From contig JAUCBJ010001957.1 in the NCBI GenBank assembly GCA_032718475.1, forward strand, positions 32,298 to 96,297: a stretch of DNA of 64,000 nt. The letters are read 5' to 3'. Below the pieces are notes generated by a model, which worked only from the letters and a program-made list of their open reading frames with translations, was not told the origin of the DNA and made no database searches. This document shows positions 31,655 through 41,883 of this stretch, one piece after another. Position 1 is the stretch's first letter. Each line of letters opens with the position of its first letter. Both the position numbers and the translations under genes were made by a program. The DNA is from Nemertoderma westbladi (taxonomy: Eukaryota; Xenacoelomorpha; Nemertodermatida; Nemertodermatidae).

Positions 31655-32285
31655 TCTTACTTTTGTACCTGGGGGGGGGGGGGGGGGGGGGTGTGGTCTT
31701 ACTTTTTTTACCTGGGGGGGGGGGGGTGTCTTACTTTTGTACTAGGGGGTCTTACTTTTGTTTCAGGGTGTCTTACTTTTGTACTTGGCGGGGTCTTACT
31801 TTTGTACCTGGAGGGGTCATACTTGGACTTACTTTTGTACCTGGGGGTCTTACACTACTTTTGTACCTAAGGGGGGGGGGGGGGTGGTATTACTTTTGTA
31901 CCTGCAGGTCTTACTTTTGTTCCAGGGGAGTCTTACCTTTCTACCAGGGGGTCTTACTTTTGTACATGGGGGGGGTGGGCTTACTTTTGTACCTAGAGGG
32001 GTCATACTTTTGTACCAAGGGGGTATTACTTTTGTACCTGGAGGGGTCATACCTTTGTACCTGGGAGGTCTTACTTTTGTACCTGGGGAGGGTCTTACGT
32101 TTGTACCTGGGGGTCTTACGTTTGTACCAGGGGGTCTTACTTTTGTACCTGGGGTGGGTCTTACGTTTGTACCTGGGGGCCTTACGTTTGTACCAGGGGG
32201 TCTTACTTTTGTACCAGGGGGATTTACTTTTGTACCAGGGCGGGGAAGGGGGGGTCTTACATTTGTAGGGTCTTGGGTCTTTATT
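31655..32285. repeat. G-rich minisatellite, GGGGTCTTACTTTTGTACCT
   Basis: More than 20 copies of a roughly 20-25-bp unit, GGGGTCTTACTTTTGTACCT plus a variable G run. G runs reach over 20 bases near 31671. It is open in several frames on both strands by virtue of the repeat; no gene is implied. Confidence 0.95.
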
Positions 32286-33240
32286 TTGTACTCCCATAAT
32301 ATAACTACTGTAACTGCAATATTAATTAGTTTACATGTTCTTCAATATATTATTGTGATGTGCAAAATTATTGAATTTATAACGATGCAATATTCAATAT
32401 TTCTTTCAATTTTGGTATTATTTTTTTATACTGTAGTTTTGTTTATTTCTCATATTTTTGTTTATTGAAGTTTATTTAGCCAATAAATAGTACAGTACGT
32501 TACGCCGATTTATATTACTGATATACTGTAAATTTAGTATTGAATTATTTTTTATTCCGGGCAAAATTTGTTAAATAAGTTCATTTTCGACTGCCAATTA
32601 TTTATATAAAAACGGCACTACGTTTATTCAGTGTGAGTGGCTAAATAATATAAACACCGTTCGTTACCATCGTTAAATGATTGGTGAGGTTTGATATACA
32701 GTGTACAGTAGTTAATACAAACAATAAATTGGTTTCATTCTACCCCCAGCGTCTGCAAAAAACGTAAGTCTAACGTTAAATGACGTCAGACTCTAAATAG
32801 TTATTAATTTCCTATAATTAAATTTTAAATTATCAATTAAATTGTTTGATAACTAATAAATTTAAATAATTTAATCAAATGATTTATCTAACGTAGAGGT
32901 CAAATAGGTATGTGATAGTATTTTATATAAATCTAAACAAATTTCTTAGCAATTGATCAAAAGTCATCATATTTCTTCTCAGAAATAATCCGATATTTAT
33001 TTTGCCTAAATGCATTGAAGGTTCCACTCCTAAGGTGTAGGTGTAGGGGCGTAGGCGTAGGCTGTGTAGGTTAGGGTTAGGTCCCCCTCAGTCCCTTGCA
33101 GGTCCACCAAGTAACTGCCGCTGTGGTCCATGAAGTAAATCTCAAATGTGAACTTTTTTATTCTTTTGAATCAAAAATAACGTATTAGTGACGTATTTTT
33201 TTAACGTATTATTGATGTATTTTTTTAACGTATTTATTTA

Positions 33241-33420
33241 ACGTAGTAACCCCGGCCAATAATACGTTAATTTAACGTAATGGTACGTTCATAAATAACG
33301 TTCATAATATACGGCTGTTAACGTTATTTTCAGACATGAGTTAATTAGTATGATTTGAGTAAAATTTAAGTATATTTTTAACGTAGTAACCCCGGCCAAT
33401 AATACGTTAATTTAACGTAA
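33241..33420. repeat. 40-bp direct repeat, 140 bp apart, in element B
   Basis: ACGTAGTAACCCCGGCCAAT and the 20 bases after it occur identically at 33241-33280 and 33381-33420. Confidence 0.95.
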
Positions 33421-33890
33421 GGGCACGTTAAAAAATAACGTTGGAATGGTAGAATATTAACGTAAATTAACGTTAAATTAACGTCAAAATGTTTGCAGGG
33501 TTGTGACTGATAACAAAGCATCTCCTAAAGAATGCGCTATATACGTGAATCCATAGCCATCCCGTTGTGTCTAGTTTAAGTCATAACTCTGTTTACATAT
33601 CTAGAGCGCCACGTCCTAAAGGAACTGTTAATATTTCCCGAAAGTGAATAATATTTGTCAGAGATTATATATTACGATCAGTCGAATAATACAGTAGGCC
33701 TACACCGCAATAAGGTTAGGCTTCCGAATCCAGTCTCCCGGGTATATCCAGCGGGTGAATGGTCGCGCATAGACTGGCTTCGGCTAATGTAGTGTATCAA
33801 ATACTCGTCATAGGCTAAAGACGATTTATTATCTAGAAGATATCCCAATTTGGCAGGTTAAACTGCTAAAGGTCTAAAAGCGCGAACAAT

Positions 33891-34637
33891 GCCGATACTA
33901 GTAGCTGTACTGCATACTGTACTGTAGTAAGCCTACCTGCCTACTGTAGTAGTGCACAGACTGACAGTTCATCAGTTTTTTGAATTTTTTGGTCGATTAC
34001 CCTACCTGCCTACTGCCCTATCTGCTTATATATGCGCGGATACCCGTCTGCCCGTGCTGCGCTGCCGTCGTGCTGTCGTTGCGAACAACCTGACAACATC
34101 CAGGATCCAGTCTGACACTGACAGACTGACATTTAAACTTAGGCTGTCTGGCTGTTCGCGTTCGCGTTCGGCCTTATGACAACTTAAAGTCACTGAAAGT
34201 GCTGCACTGCTACAGACAGACAGACAGACTGACAGTCTGACAGTGCTGCAGTGACAGACCTAGCCTGCTTTTTTTTTCAAACTTTTGGCCTATCCCAGTA
34301 TCCAGCTATCAATTCAGCAGTTTACTGGTAGCAATTAGCCCTAAATAATAAAATACCGGTCAGCCGGTATATATCAGTATATGATATAACAATATATAGG
34401 CCTAATACAGTAATATATTTATATAGGGCTTTAGCAGTTTAGGGGAGGGTCTATCAGTCTATTCTATATCTGTATATTACTGTATTACCGGTACTGCAGT
34501 CAGGCAGTACCAGTACTCTGGCAGTCTGGTACTGTTATACTGTAATAATACTGTAAGTAATATCAACTTCTAAATTCCAAACATACGGTACTTTATTTCT
34601 AGACAGACAGTCATAACTAGAAGTTTAAATAATTAAT
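33891..34637. other. Upstream region of the SMAP-type gene
   Basis: No ORF of note (33952-34179 has no domain). It contains CAGACAGA/CTGACAGT microsatellite-like sequence near 34200-34255 and many TACTGTA and ACCGGT words. A promoter and 5' UTR for the gene at 34638 should lie here, but no TATA box or initiator stands out. Confidence 0.4.
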
Positions 34638-35966
34638 ATGGCTTCACGCAGTGGTGAGAAAGCCAAGAAGCAACAGGAGAAGTTCCAGGCAGTTCTTTCT
34701 GACCTTCTGAAGGAGGATGAGAATAAATACTGCTGCGATTGCGATGCCAAGGGACCGCGATGGGCCTCGTGTAATCTCGGCATATTCGTCTGCATCCGTT
34801 GCGCCGGAATCCACAGAAATTTAGGCGTTCACATCTCGCGCGTGAAGTCGGTAAATCTAGACCAGTGGACCGTCGATCAAATTCACGCGATGCAACTCTG
34901 GGGCAACTCAAAAGCGAAAGCGGTTTATGAGGGGAATCTACCATCGGACTACAGACGACCGCAAACTGATTCAGCGTTAGAATATTTCATTCGTCAGAAA
35001 TATGAAAAGAAATGTTATTGCAACAAAGAATTAATGGCTGACATTGTTAGTAAAGGTTTCGATTCTTCTAGTACTAACAGCGAGCCGTCTGGGGCAGCGA
35101 ATTTCAGTCAACAAACCCGCACAAAGAAACCAACAGACACAGTCATTCCAACCATCGCCGCTGCGAATACCAAACTAACCAAACCCGCAACGCGCCAGAA
35201 CCTTTCGACTGGAAGTAAACCGACCCGGGCCGCTAAACAGGACGAGGGGCGACAAGAGACTGTTAATAGCGTAGCTAGTAGTGTAGAGCACGATCTACTG
35301 GGGTTGGGTAGCGATTTGGACCAGCCAAACGCGAATCTTATGGATGGTACGATGGCGAACGCGCACGCCACTAATCTCACGCTGTTGGGCGGGTTGACAA
35401 TGAGTCCGACGCCGCAGCTGACGCCCCAGTCGTCGGCATTCCAGTTGCAACCCGAACCGGCCCCGTTGCAACCGAACCCAGTGGCCGCAGTTCGCGCGGA
35501 TGATAACCTGCTTCTGGGGGAACCCGACGACGCTTCCAAGAAGTCGAAGGATTCTATAATGTCGTTGTACGGCTCGACTAGTTCTCTTCCGGCTATGTCC
35601 TCGACTTCTATGTATTGCCACGCCCTCCAACCCGCTCCCGTTGCCATGCCGATGTACGGAGCCCAACCGATGATGGTGCAACCCCAGTTCCCGATGGGAG
35701 TCCCGGGTTCCCAACCGATCCGATACGGACAACCGATGGGGTCTGTCGGGTCTCATATCAATATGAACCAACCCGCGTATAATCCCGCCAACATGGTGCG
35801 TTACCCCCATCCCCCCCACCAGCAGCCAATAGGGGCCGTCCCCCCGTCCGGACAACCAATGGCAGGCAATCCCTCGGGATTTACCGGAGTCCCCTGGGTG
35901 GATCCCATTCCGGGTAGTACCTACTACAGTGGCGGACACACCCTCAGTAACACCCTGTGGAAATAA
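34638..35966 (+). CDS. SMAP2: Stromal membrane-associated (SMAP-type) ArfGAP
   Basis: 442 codons in one exon, close to vertebrate SMAP1/2 in length. An ArfGAP domain spans about residues 16-135, with the zinc finger C32-x2-C35-x16-C52-x2-C55 and the arginine finger R60 in [20 protein letters not shown], which is the SMAP signature. It accelerates GTP hydrolysis on Arf proteins at endosomes and the trans-Golgi. The rest is low-complexity: a Thr/Lys-rich linker, clathrin-box-like DLLGLGSD and LLGEPDD near residues 218 and 295, then a Met/Pro/Gln/Gly-rich tail. SMAP1 and SMAP2 arose in vertebrates, so an invertebrate copy is simply SMAP; the symbol is nominal. AATAAA follows at 36067. The single exon is unusual for this family. 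Confidence 0.93.
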   Translation: MASRSGEKAKKQQEKFQAVLSDLLKEDENKYCCDCDAKGPRWASCNLGIFVCIRCAGIHRNLGVHISRVKSVNLDQWTVDQIHAMQLWGNSKAKAVYEGNLPSDYRRPQTDSALEYFIRQKYEKKCYCNKELMADIVSKGFDSSSTNSEPSGAANFSQQTRTKKPTDTVIPTIAAANTKLTKPATRQNLSTGSKPTRAAKQDEGRQETVNSVASSVEHDLLGLGSDLDQPNANLMDGTMANAHATNLTLLGGLTMSPTPQLTPQSSAFQLQPEPAPLQPNPVAAVRADDNLLLGEPDDASKKSKDSIMSLYGSTSSLPAMSSTSMYCHALQPAPVAMPMYGAQPMMVQPQFPMGVPGSQPIRYGQPMGSVGSHINMNQPAYNPANMVRYPHPPHQQPIGAVPPSGQPMAGNPSGFTGVPWVDPIPGSTYYSGGHTLSNTLWK

Positions 35967-36066
35967 ACTTACCTAATCAGTGGATTTTATTTCATAGGTA
36001 ATTAATTAATTAACAAGGTCTTCTAAATTAAATTAGCCGTATCAATATTTAATTGGTGCCAAAAAC

Positions 36067-36072
36067 AATAAA
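36067..36072 (+). terminator. Polyadenylation signal of the SMAP-type gene
   Basis: First AATAAA after the stop codon, about 100 bases downstream. Confidence 0.6.
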
Positions 36073-36637
36073 GCAGGATTTCATAAAGTAATTTGATTAT
36101 GCGCTTATGCGGCCATGTCAAAATACAATTTCAGATTGCAAAAATAATTAACTAATCAAAAAATAAATGTCAATTAGTAATTATAATTACATAATATCCG
36201 GATCCATTGACTAACCAGTATATTATATTTAAGAAATATTATTTGTTGAAATTTTATACAGTATAATAGTAAACTTAATATAGATAATAATTGGATTAAT
36301 TAGAAAACAACAAAAAAAGTGTCAGTGTGAAGGTTTTTTCGACTTTTATTTACTCTCTTACACCGCTGGAAGTCGTTGCGATATGGTTTAGAGGTTTGTC
36401 TACCACGCCGTTGCCGCTACAGTTTATAGTAAATTAAACAATCCGTGATTTTACGTAAGTCGTCCGGCAGCAAACAGCATAGATTTTGGCGAACCGGGAT
36501 TTTTTATGCCCATAAAATGTTTCATCGGTTTTGTACTCATTAGACCGTGCTAAACAATATTTAGGAGGGTGTCGCCCCTACAACATTGAGCATTTCTCAT
36601 AAAACGTGTTGCCATGGTTACTACTACTACTAGGATC
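36073..36637. other. Noncoding AT-rich spacer
   Basis: No gene, repeat or RNA recognised between the SMAP-type gene end and the LINE fragment. Confidence 0.4.
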
Positions 36638-36681
36638 GGCATGCTGCATTGCAGCTGCATTTTTAAGAATGCTGTGCCGGC
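36638..36681 (-). repeat. 44-bp module behind the LINE 3' end
   Basis: Reverse complement of the 44 bases at 6825-6868 and 30133-30176; on the LINE strand it follows the coding end directly. Confidence 0.85.
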
Positions 36682-37200
36682 TTATCGACAAAATTGCACC
36701 GCCACAACTCCCTATCACCCATGACATTTGCTAGATCATCCGCATCTTCAAGTCCAGTGTCCTTTAAGATGCGTCTCAAGAAAGTCATGGGCGGTCCACC
36801 ATGCTTATTCACTCCATGAGGCTGCCAAAGTACAAGATTATGCACTGGCTGGTCCTCACGGCGAAAACAATGTCCTGCAAAGCGGAGGCGACTTTGTTCT
36901 AGTGTCAAGCTTGGGGGAACCAATGAGACACCTCCAATGTTATATAGTGTCTGGTTGGAGATGTGTGCATTGTACTTGACACAATGAACCCGGCGTAGCA
37001 TTCTTGTGAATGTGCCATCCAGAGATTTGGTGTCCTCGGCAGTTAGAGCCCAGCATGGACTCCCATAGAGGAGTACTGGAACTATGGCTGCTCTAAATAA
37101 TCGGACCTTAAGTTTCCGATTAATTCTCGGTGACTTCCAAATCCTGGAAAGCCTAATCAAGGCTGCCCATGCCTTTCCCTTACGTATTCGAATGCGTATT
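36663..37200 (-). pseudogene. LINE 3' fragment (RT C-terminus), copy 1
   Basis: The minus strand encodes RKGKAWAALIRLSRIWKS, VRLFRAAIVPVLLYGSPCWAL, LDGTFTRMLRRVHCVKYNAH and FAGHCFRREDQPVHNLVLWQ, the C-terminal region behind the RT domain of many invertebrate LINEs. It ends with GDRELWRCNFVDKPAQHS. The 5' end near 37200 is truncated, as usual for LINE copies. A second fragment of the same family is at 55036-55440 on the same strand. It carries no functional domain by itself. Confidence 0.85.
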
Positions 37201-38667
37201 CGATGCCATAGTTACCGGGGTGTTTATCTGCAGCTGCCATGGTTTAAACCCAATGGTTACAGGATTTACCCCAAACCTGACTAAACCAATGATTGCGAAT
37301 TCGATGAGCACATTCTCAGGTCACTGTTACCCTGGTAACCGTTGCTAGGGGCAGTAATCTTCGGTTCACGCTATAGCAAACCCCATCTTATACAATATCA
37401 GTATCAACATATTCCCTCAGTATATCGCGTATTGAACTTGAATTCGGGACACAGTTATTATGACAACCGTTGATAAGGGAACTTCTCTACTGTATTCTGT
37501 CATAGAAATAGTGTGTTCATTGTACTTGTTCCCAGACACAGTTACCATGACAACCGTTGCTAGATAGACACTATGTAGATATTCATTGACAGAGTTCATT
37601 GGATTGGCTATTATCGATAGATATAATTTTGGTGTAAATGCTCTAGATATTGAGTGTTTATAATAGCGGTTGCTAGGGTCTCATTCGCTGTTGACATGGA
37701 AACACGTTTTATTCAAATTGCTCAAGGCTGAGGGAGCGACACCCTCCCTAATATCGATTAGTATGGTATTGTGGTTATGAAACTGATGAGATATTTTATT
37801 GGTATAATATTCCACGGTTCATCACTCTGCTGTAGGTCTAAAGGATAAAGGAATGTTTATGACACCGGCCCAACAATATAAATTAATTATTTATTTATAT
37901 AATTATGCAATGTTAAATTGCTGGTTAATTTTAACCATGTAAGTCATCCGATATTCTGATTACCGATATTTATTGATTTATTTTTATTTCATTCTATTCC
38001 ATGTGAAGTACAGCGGGGTACAGACAGTCTGGCATTGGCAAATAATTATCATTTATAAAAGAGATGCTGCAGAGTTGATTAGTGAAATTTAATATTTTAG
38101 TAAAACAGAAGGTAATTTTTTTTGTAATTTCACCTTTGTCGCACTCTTGCTTTATCCTTCTAGGATAAACTCTGCATACCCTTTATTCTCCAGTTTGTGT
38201 TATAGTCAACTCAAGTTGGAGGTCTTCTCATCTCTCATCCAGTTTATTTTGTTTAGGTATATATCCTTATTAAGGCTTTTTACTTGTTAAATTAATTTAT
38301 TAAAATAATTTTATTATAATTTAGACCAATTAATTTTACGTCGGTGATGTAAATTTCACTTAGACTACTTCTTAAACTGCTGTGCTTCACATGGTATTAG
38401 TTTAGTAGACCTTGGAGGCTTTGTAGTGAGGCCAGTAGGCTGTCAATGACGACAGTCTAAACTGGAAATGGTGGGAGTTAGTTTGCGGTATGGTTTATGG
38501 TTTCTTTTATTAATATCGTCATAATCAGATCATTTCACACATAAATATTATTTTATGAATATATTACCTTGTTATTAATTAATATTTGAGTTGTTATTAC
38601 GACTCATTATCTTTGTGATTATTATATTTAAGTTATTCCTTAACGTTGATTTTAACAAAACTCTTTT
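37201..38667. other. Noncoding stretch with GTTACC/GACAAC repeats
   Basis: No gene seen. Three X-box-like sites lie at 37326-37554 (separate entry). The remainder is AT-rich. Confidence 0.4.
37326..37554. promoter_or_regulatory. Cluster of X-box-like palindromes
   Basis: GTTACCCTGGTAAC at 37326-37339 fits the RFX X-box consensus (GTNRCC-N-RGYAAC) perfectly. GTTATTATGACAAC (37454-37467) and GTTACCATGACAAC (37541-37554) are close variants, and each is followed by CGTTG(C/A)TA. They may be binding sites or simply copies of a degenerate repeat. Confidence 0.4.
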
Positions 38668-39295
38668 AGGGTCTTACATAGCGATTTTGGGGTCTTACAT
38701 AACCATTGTGGGGTCTTACATAACGATTGTGGGGTCTTACATAACTATTGTGGGGTCTTACATAACGATTGTGGGGTCTTACATAACGATTGCGGGTTCT
38801 TACATAACTATTGTGGGGTCTTACATAACAATTGTGGGGTCTTACATAACGATTGTGGGGTCTTACATAACGGTTGTGGGGTCTTACATAACGATTGTGG
38901 GTGTGGGGTCTTACATAACGATTTTGGGATCTTACATAGTGGGGTGTGGGGTCTTGCATAACGATTGTGGGTGTTGGGTCTAACATAACGATTTGGGTGT
39001 GGGGTCTTACATAACGATTTGGGTGTGGGGTCTTACATAACGATTTTGGGGTCTTAATAACGATTGTGGGTGTGGGGTCTTACATAACGATTGTGGGGTC
39101 TTACATAACGATTGTGGGTGTGGGGTCTTGCATAACGATTGTGGGGTCTTACATAGTGGGGTCTTACATAACGATTGTGGGTGTGGGGTCTTGCATAACG
39201 ATTGTGGGGTCTTACATAACGATTGTGGGTGTGGGGTCTTACATAACGATTGTGGGGTCTTCATAACGATTGTGGGGTCTTACTTAACGAATACG
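38668..39295. repeat. 22-bp minisatellite, GGGGTCTTACATAACGATTG
   Basis: About 28 units of GGGGTCTTACATAACGATTG plus TG, with some carrying an extra GTGTGG. ORFs through it (38591-38983, 39066-39266) are products of the repeat. Confidence 0.97.
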
Positions 39296-39464
39296 GAATC
39301 GTTCGTATTTGTAAGATAAGATTGTATTAATGTTGTATTTAATGCAACAGAAATTAAAGATTGTTATTTGTATTTTACTGGATTGGATCTACTGCGCTTA
39401 TCATTATGTCCGTTTATAACCTATGTACTATAATTGAGAATTCGTTTTCCACTACAGCAACGTC

Positions 39465-39541
39465 CCACCTTTGTGTAGTGGTTGCATTGAAATCCCATCT
39501 CTCGTAGGTCGTGTGTTCAATCCTCGCATGGGCCAGGGCAC
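39465..39541 (+). repeat. tRNA-derived SINE head
   Basis: TGTAGTGGTTGCA (A-box-like) at about 39474 and GTGTTCAATCCTCG (B-box-like, 39511-39524) have tRNA spacing. The stretch starting GCAACGTCCCACCTTTGTGT lacks a proper acceptor stem, so it is a SINE promoter rather than a tRNA gene. The 3' body is not defined. Confidence 0.5.
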
Positions 39542-41294
39542 TTTTCGTTTCGGGACGAATGCTTTGAAGGGGCGATATTTGTGCGTAATCCCTGGCCTAA
39601 CGGTCGAAGAAAATTTACTTTTATTATTTTTAATTTATTTTTACTTTTTTTATGATTCGGTTCAATTGTTGACAATTTTGATTCCAGTTGTATTTTTTAT
39701 ATCTAGGTACCGGCACATTTTTATTATCTTTATTTTAGTGGTCCAGGGAGATAAGCAGGAATTTTTCATAGGTGGGGGTCAATATGAAAAATAACCTCTA
39801 TAATAATATCCTTCGAATTGCAGCGAGGATATTGCCGGAAATCCCGTATCGGAAAATCAGCAATGTTAAATATCAGTTGCGGAAAACTGCCTGCTACAGT
39901 GACTGTTTTTCTAACCAAAACAACAAACGAAATTCAATAGAAAGGTTACATTTGTTTAATTTCTCCTCATAGGCAGATATTATTTGCGTCGATTTTACCT
40001 CGATTTGCGTCGAATTTGATTGCGTCGCAAAGTAGAACCCAGCCCCTCCTCTTTATCACTCCTTTGTGACCGAGCTTAGTTACTGATCAAGAATGTTGCA
40101 ACCCCCACATTTCACGAGCGAAATTGTTTTTCCTTTAAATTATAGAAATTGGTTTGAATTACCGATACTGTATAACTAGAAAGCCAGCAAGCTGGCTGGA
40201 AGGAGCCCGGGGGAAAAATCCTAGCCAAGACTATTACAAAGAACTATGTCAGTCAGCAGTAAGTAAACTAAAATTGTCTAAACTGCAAGGCGTGAGGCTA
40301 GCTGACTTTGTGGCTCGCCCCACATAATACAAAATGCAACTTAGCTACCACTAACAAAAATATAATATGAAGCAAATAATTTCATTATCAAGAACGTTTA
40401 CAAGATATAAGATGCGATTACCGAATATTTATAAAAAATGCCCATGATGCACAACCAGATAAATAACAACGAATAGAGCCAAATAACAAATTTAGTTTCC
40501 TTCTATAGGTATTACCCCGTCGTCAAGCGGAATATCTCTTCCCAGTGAATTCTATGTGAATATGTAATATAGGTACTCCTTAGGCGGTAGGCCAGAGCGG
40601 GCTCCTTAAATACATGCAACTACTGTATTATAGTGTAGGTCAACTATAAAACATTTTGCAATCCACAGTGAGTATCGACTGCAATAGGACACAACACACT
40701 GCTTTGTGTAACTAAAATTCATTCTCCTGATCCACCCCCTAACATAGCAGAGTGAGTAACCTTATTGTAGATATACCCTTAGGAAGCACTGGGAGAGCAA
40801 TCAGCTTATGGGGTAATACATTAGAAACCAACAGCTTATGTGTGAGTAAACATTGCCTTTCCTTATAGCCTACTAGTAAAACTTGGCAACCAACACGTTT
40901 TTCTATGACTGTGTATAACATATTAAGCCATACTTCATCATGAACACCAGCTGTTATTTTACCATTGCTTTTAATTTCGCGACAAAACAATGTCAAAAAA
41001 CTAAATATATCGAATATAGAATCGATCTGAAATTTTGTAACGCGATTATGAACCACCAAAGCAATGTACTTGCAAAATTTCATCAAAATCGCCAGGCAGG
41101 AAGTGCCTTAACCTAGATAATTATCAGTCAGTATGTCAGTCAGTCAGTCAGTGTAATGTATCCTGAGATTTTTACAGAAAGTATCCCTGAGATTCTTACA
41201 GTAAGTATCCCGCTGTCAAGCGGGCTCCTAATTAATTTTTAATAACACTCCCAAACTGAGTAAAATTTTTTTTAACAAGCAATATTCATTCTAT
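39542..41294. other. Noncoding stretch, probable repeat debris
   Basis: ORFs at 39471-39794, 39772-39972 and 40739-41086 (minus) show no domain. A CAGTCAGTCAGT run near 41137 and the AAATTTTGCAAGTACATTG/TCATCAAAATCG words look like the end of an unidentified repeat. No host gene recognised. Confidence 0.4.
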
Positions 41295-41331
41295 TGCAGG
41301 CCCGGCGCTCAACCAACTGAGCTACCCGCCT
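41295..41331 (-). repeat. tRNA 5'-half-like sequence
   Basis: The minus strand reads GCGGGTAGCTCAGTTGGTTG, with a perfect A box TAGCTCAGTTGG (41312-41323), followed by AGCGCC. No B box follows, so it is a fragment or SINE head rather than a gene. Confidence 0.5.
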
Positions 41332-41406
41332 TCATGTAGCTACCATTTAAGGATTCAAAGGCTGAGATGTGCCCTAACATTAAACCATTATTGGCGACAA
41401 AACGAA

Positions 41407-41497
41407 ACAACCGTGGTCCCTATGCAGGGATCGAACCCACGACATCCGGAGAGATGTGAATGCAATACAACGAAATAAACCACAACGCCACGCCAAG
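41407..41497 (-). repeat. tRNA-derived SINE head, minus strand
   Basis: The minus strand has A-box-like TGGCGTTGTGG (41480-41490) and an ideal B box GGGTTCGATCCC (41427-41438), about 42 bases apart. The ends do not pair into an acceptor stem, so this is a SINE promoter or decayed tRNA copy. Confidence 0.55.
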
Positions 41498-41883
41498 GTT
41501 GGACTGATGTTCGCTGCTATCTCAGTATCTGCTACATGTCTGTGTGTAACGTAAGTGAGTGGAAAGTAATGACATAGTCAATGCGTCTTGGACATGATGA
41601 CAATTTGGAAATGCCAATGGTTTTGATTGGTGTTGGGTGGGTGGGCGGGAAATTTGAATGTTATACACTTTATATTCCTTTTTTTATTGGAAGTTTGTCA
41701 TTGTCTGACTGACGGTGCAAGTTGCATTTTATATTCGTGTTTGTACTTTGTACTAATCACTAATACTGTAATAATATATTACTGGCGTACAAGAAAGCGG
41801 AACCTACCATACCACGCTACCGGTACCGTCAATCGTATCCTAAACTACCGCGAGCTCGAGGAGGATTAAACTCACCGTACGCG

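Larger units (their letters stand above)
31000..33500. mobile_element. Element B: 2,501-bp nonautonomous TIR transposon
   Basis: Ends are CCCTGCAAACATTTT and its exact complement; with a 1-base gap the match continues into ACGTTAATT. Flanks are TT on both sides (30998-30999, 33501-33502), and copy 1 of the host repeat shows the empty site with a single TT (7675-7676), so boundaries and target duplication are certain. The ends are packed with TAACGT/ACGTTA motifs. The interior has a 100-bp tandem repeat, a G-rich minisatellite, a GTAGGTGTAGGGGCGTAGG block (33038-33056) and a 40-bp direct repeat. No transposase is encoded; repeat-derived ORFs at 31619-32468 are not genes. Confidence 0.92.
29194..33890 (+). 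repeat. 2.18-kb direct repeat, copy 2 (with element B inside)
   Basis: Matches 5886-8064 from ATGTATCATTACTGTAGGCC to AAAAGCGCGAACAAT, interrupted once at 31000-33500 by element B. Its start truncates the long unrecognised ORF. It lacks the left half of the inverted-repeat element that copy 1 has next to it. The right neighbour is the SMAP-type gene region. By eye the copies differ by scattered substitutions and a few short indels. Confidence 0.95.

Noticed and set aside
31619-32468. ORFs of over 200 codons in the G-rich region
   Set aside because: They are made entirely of the minisatellite in element B.
5886-33890. The two 2.18-kb copies as LTRs of one giant retroelement
   Set aside because: No primer-binding site follows copy 1, no polypurine tract precedes copy 2, the outer flanks do not match, and the inverted-repeat element straddles the left edge of copy 1.
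35108-35939. Minus-strand ORFs of 179 and 214 codons
   Set aside because: Antisense shadows of the SMAP-type gene; no domain.
38591-39319. CRISPR-like array because of regular 22-bp repeats
   Set aside because: There are no unique spacers; it is a simple tandem minisatellite in an animal genome.
40739-41086. A 115-codon minus-strand ORF as a host gene
   Set aside because: No start context, domain or neighbours supporting a gene; flanking words look like repeat debris.
41407-41497. Functional tRNA gene
   Set aside because: A good B box is present but the ends do not form an acceptor stem and the anticodon arm is not convincing.
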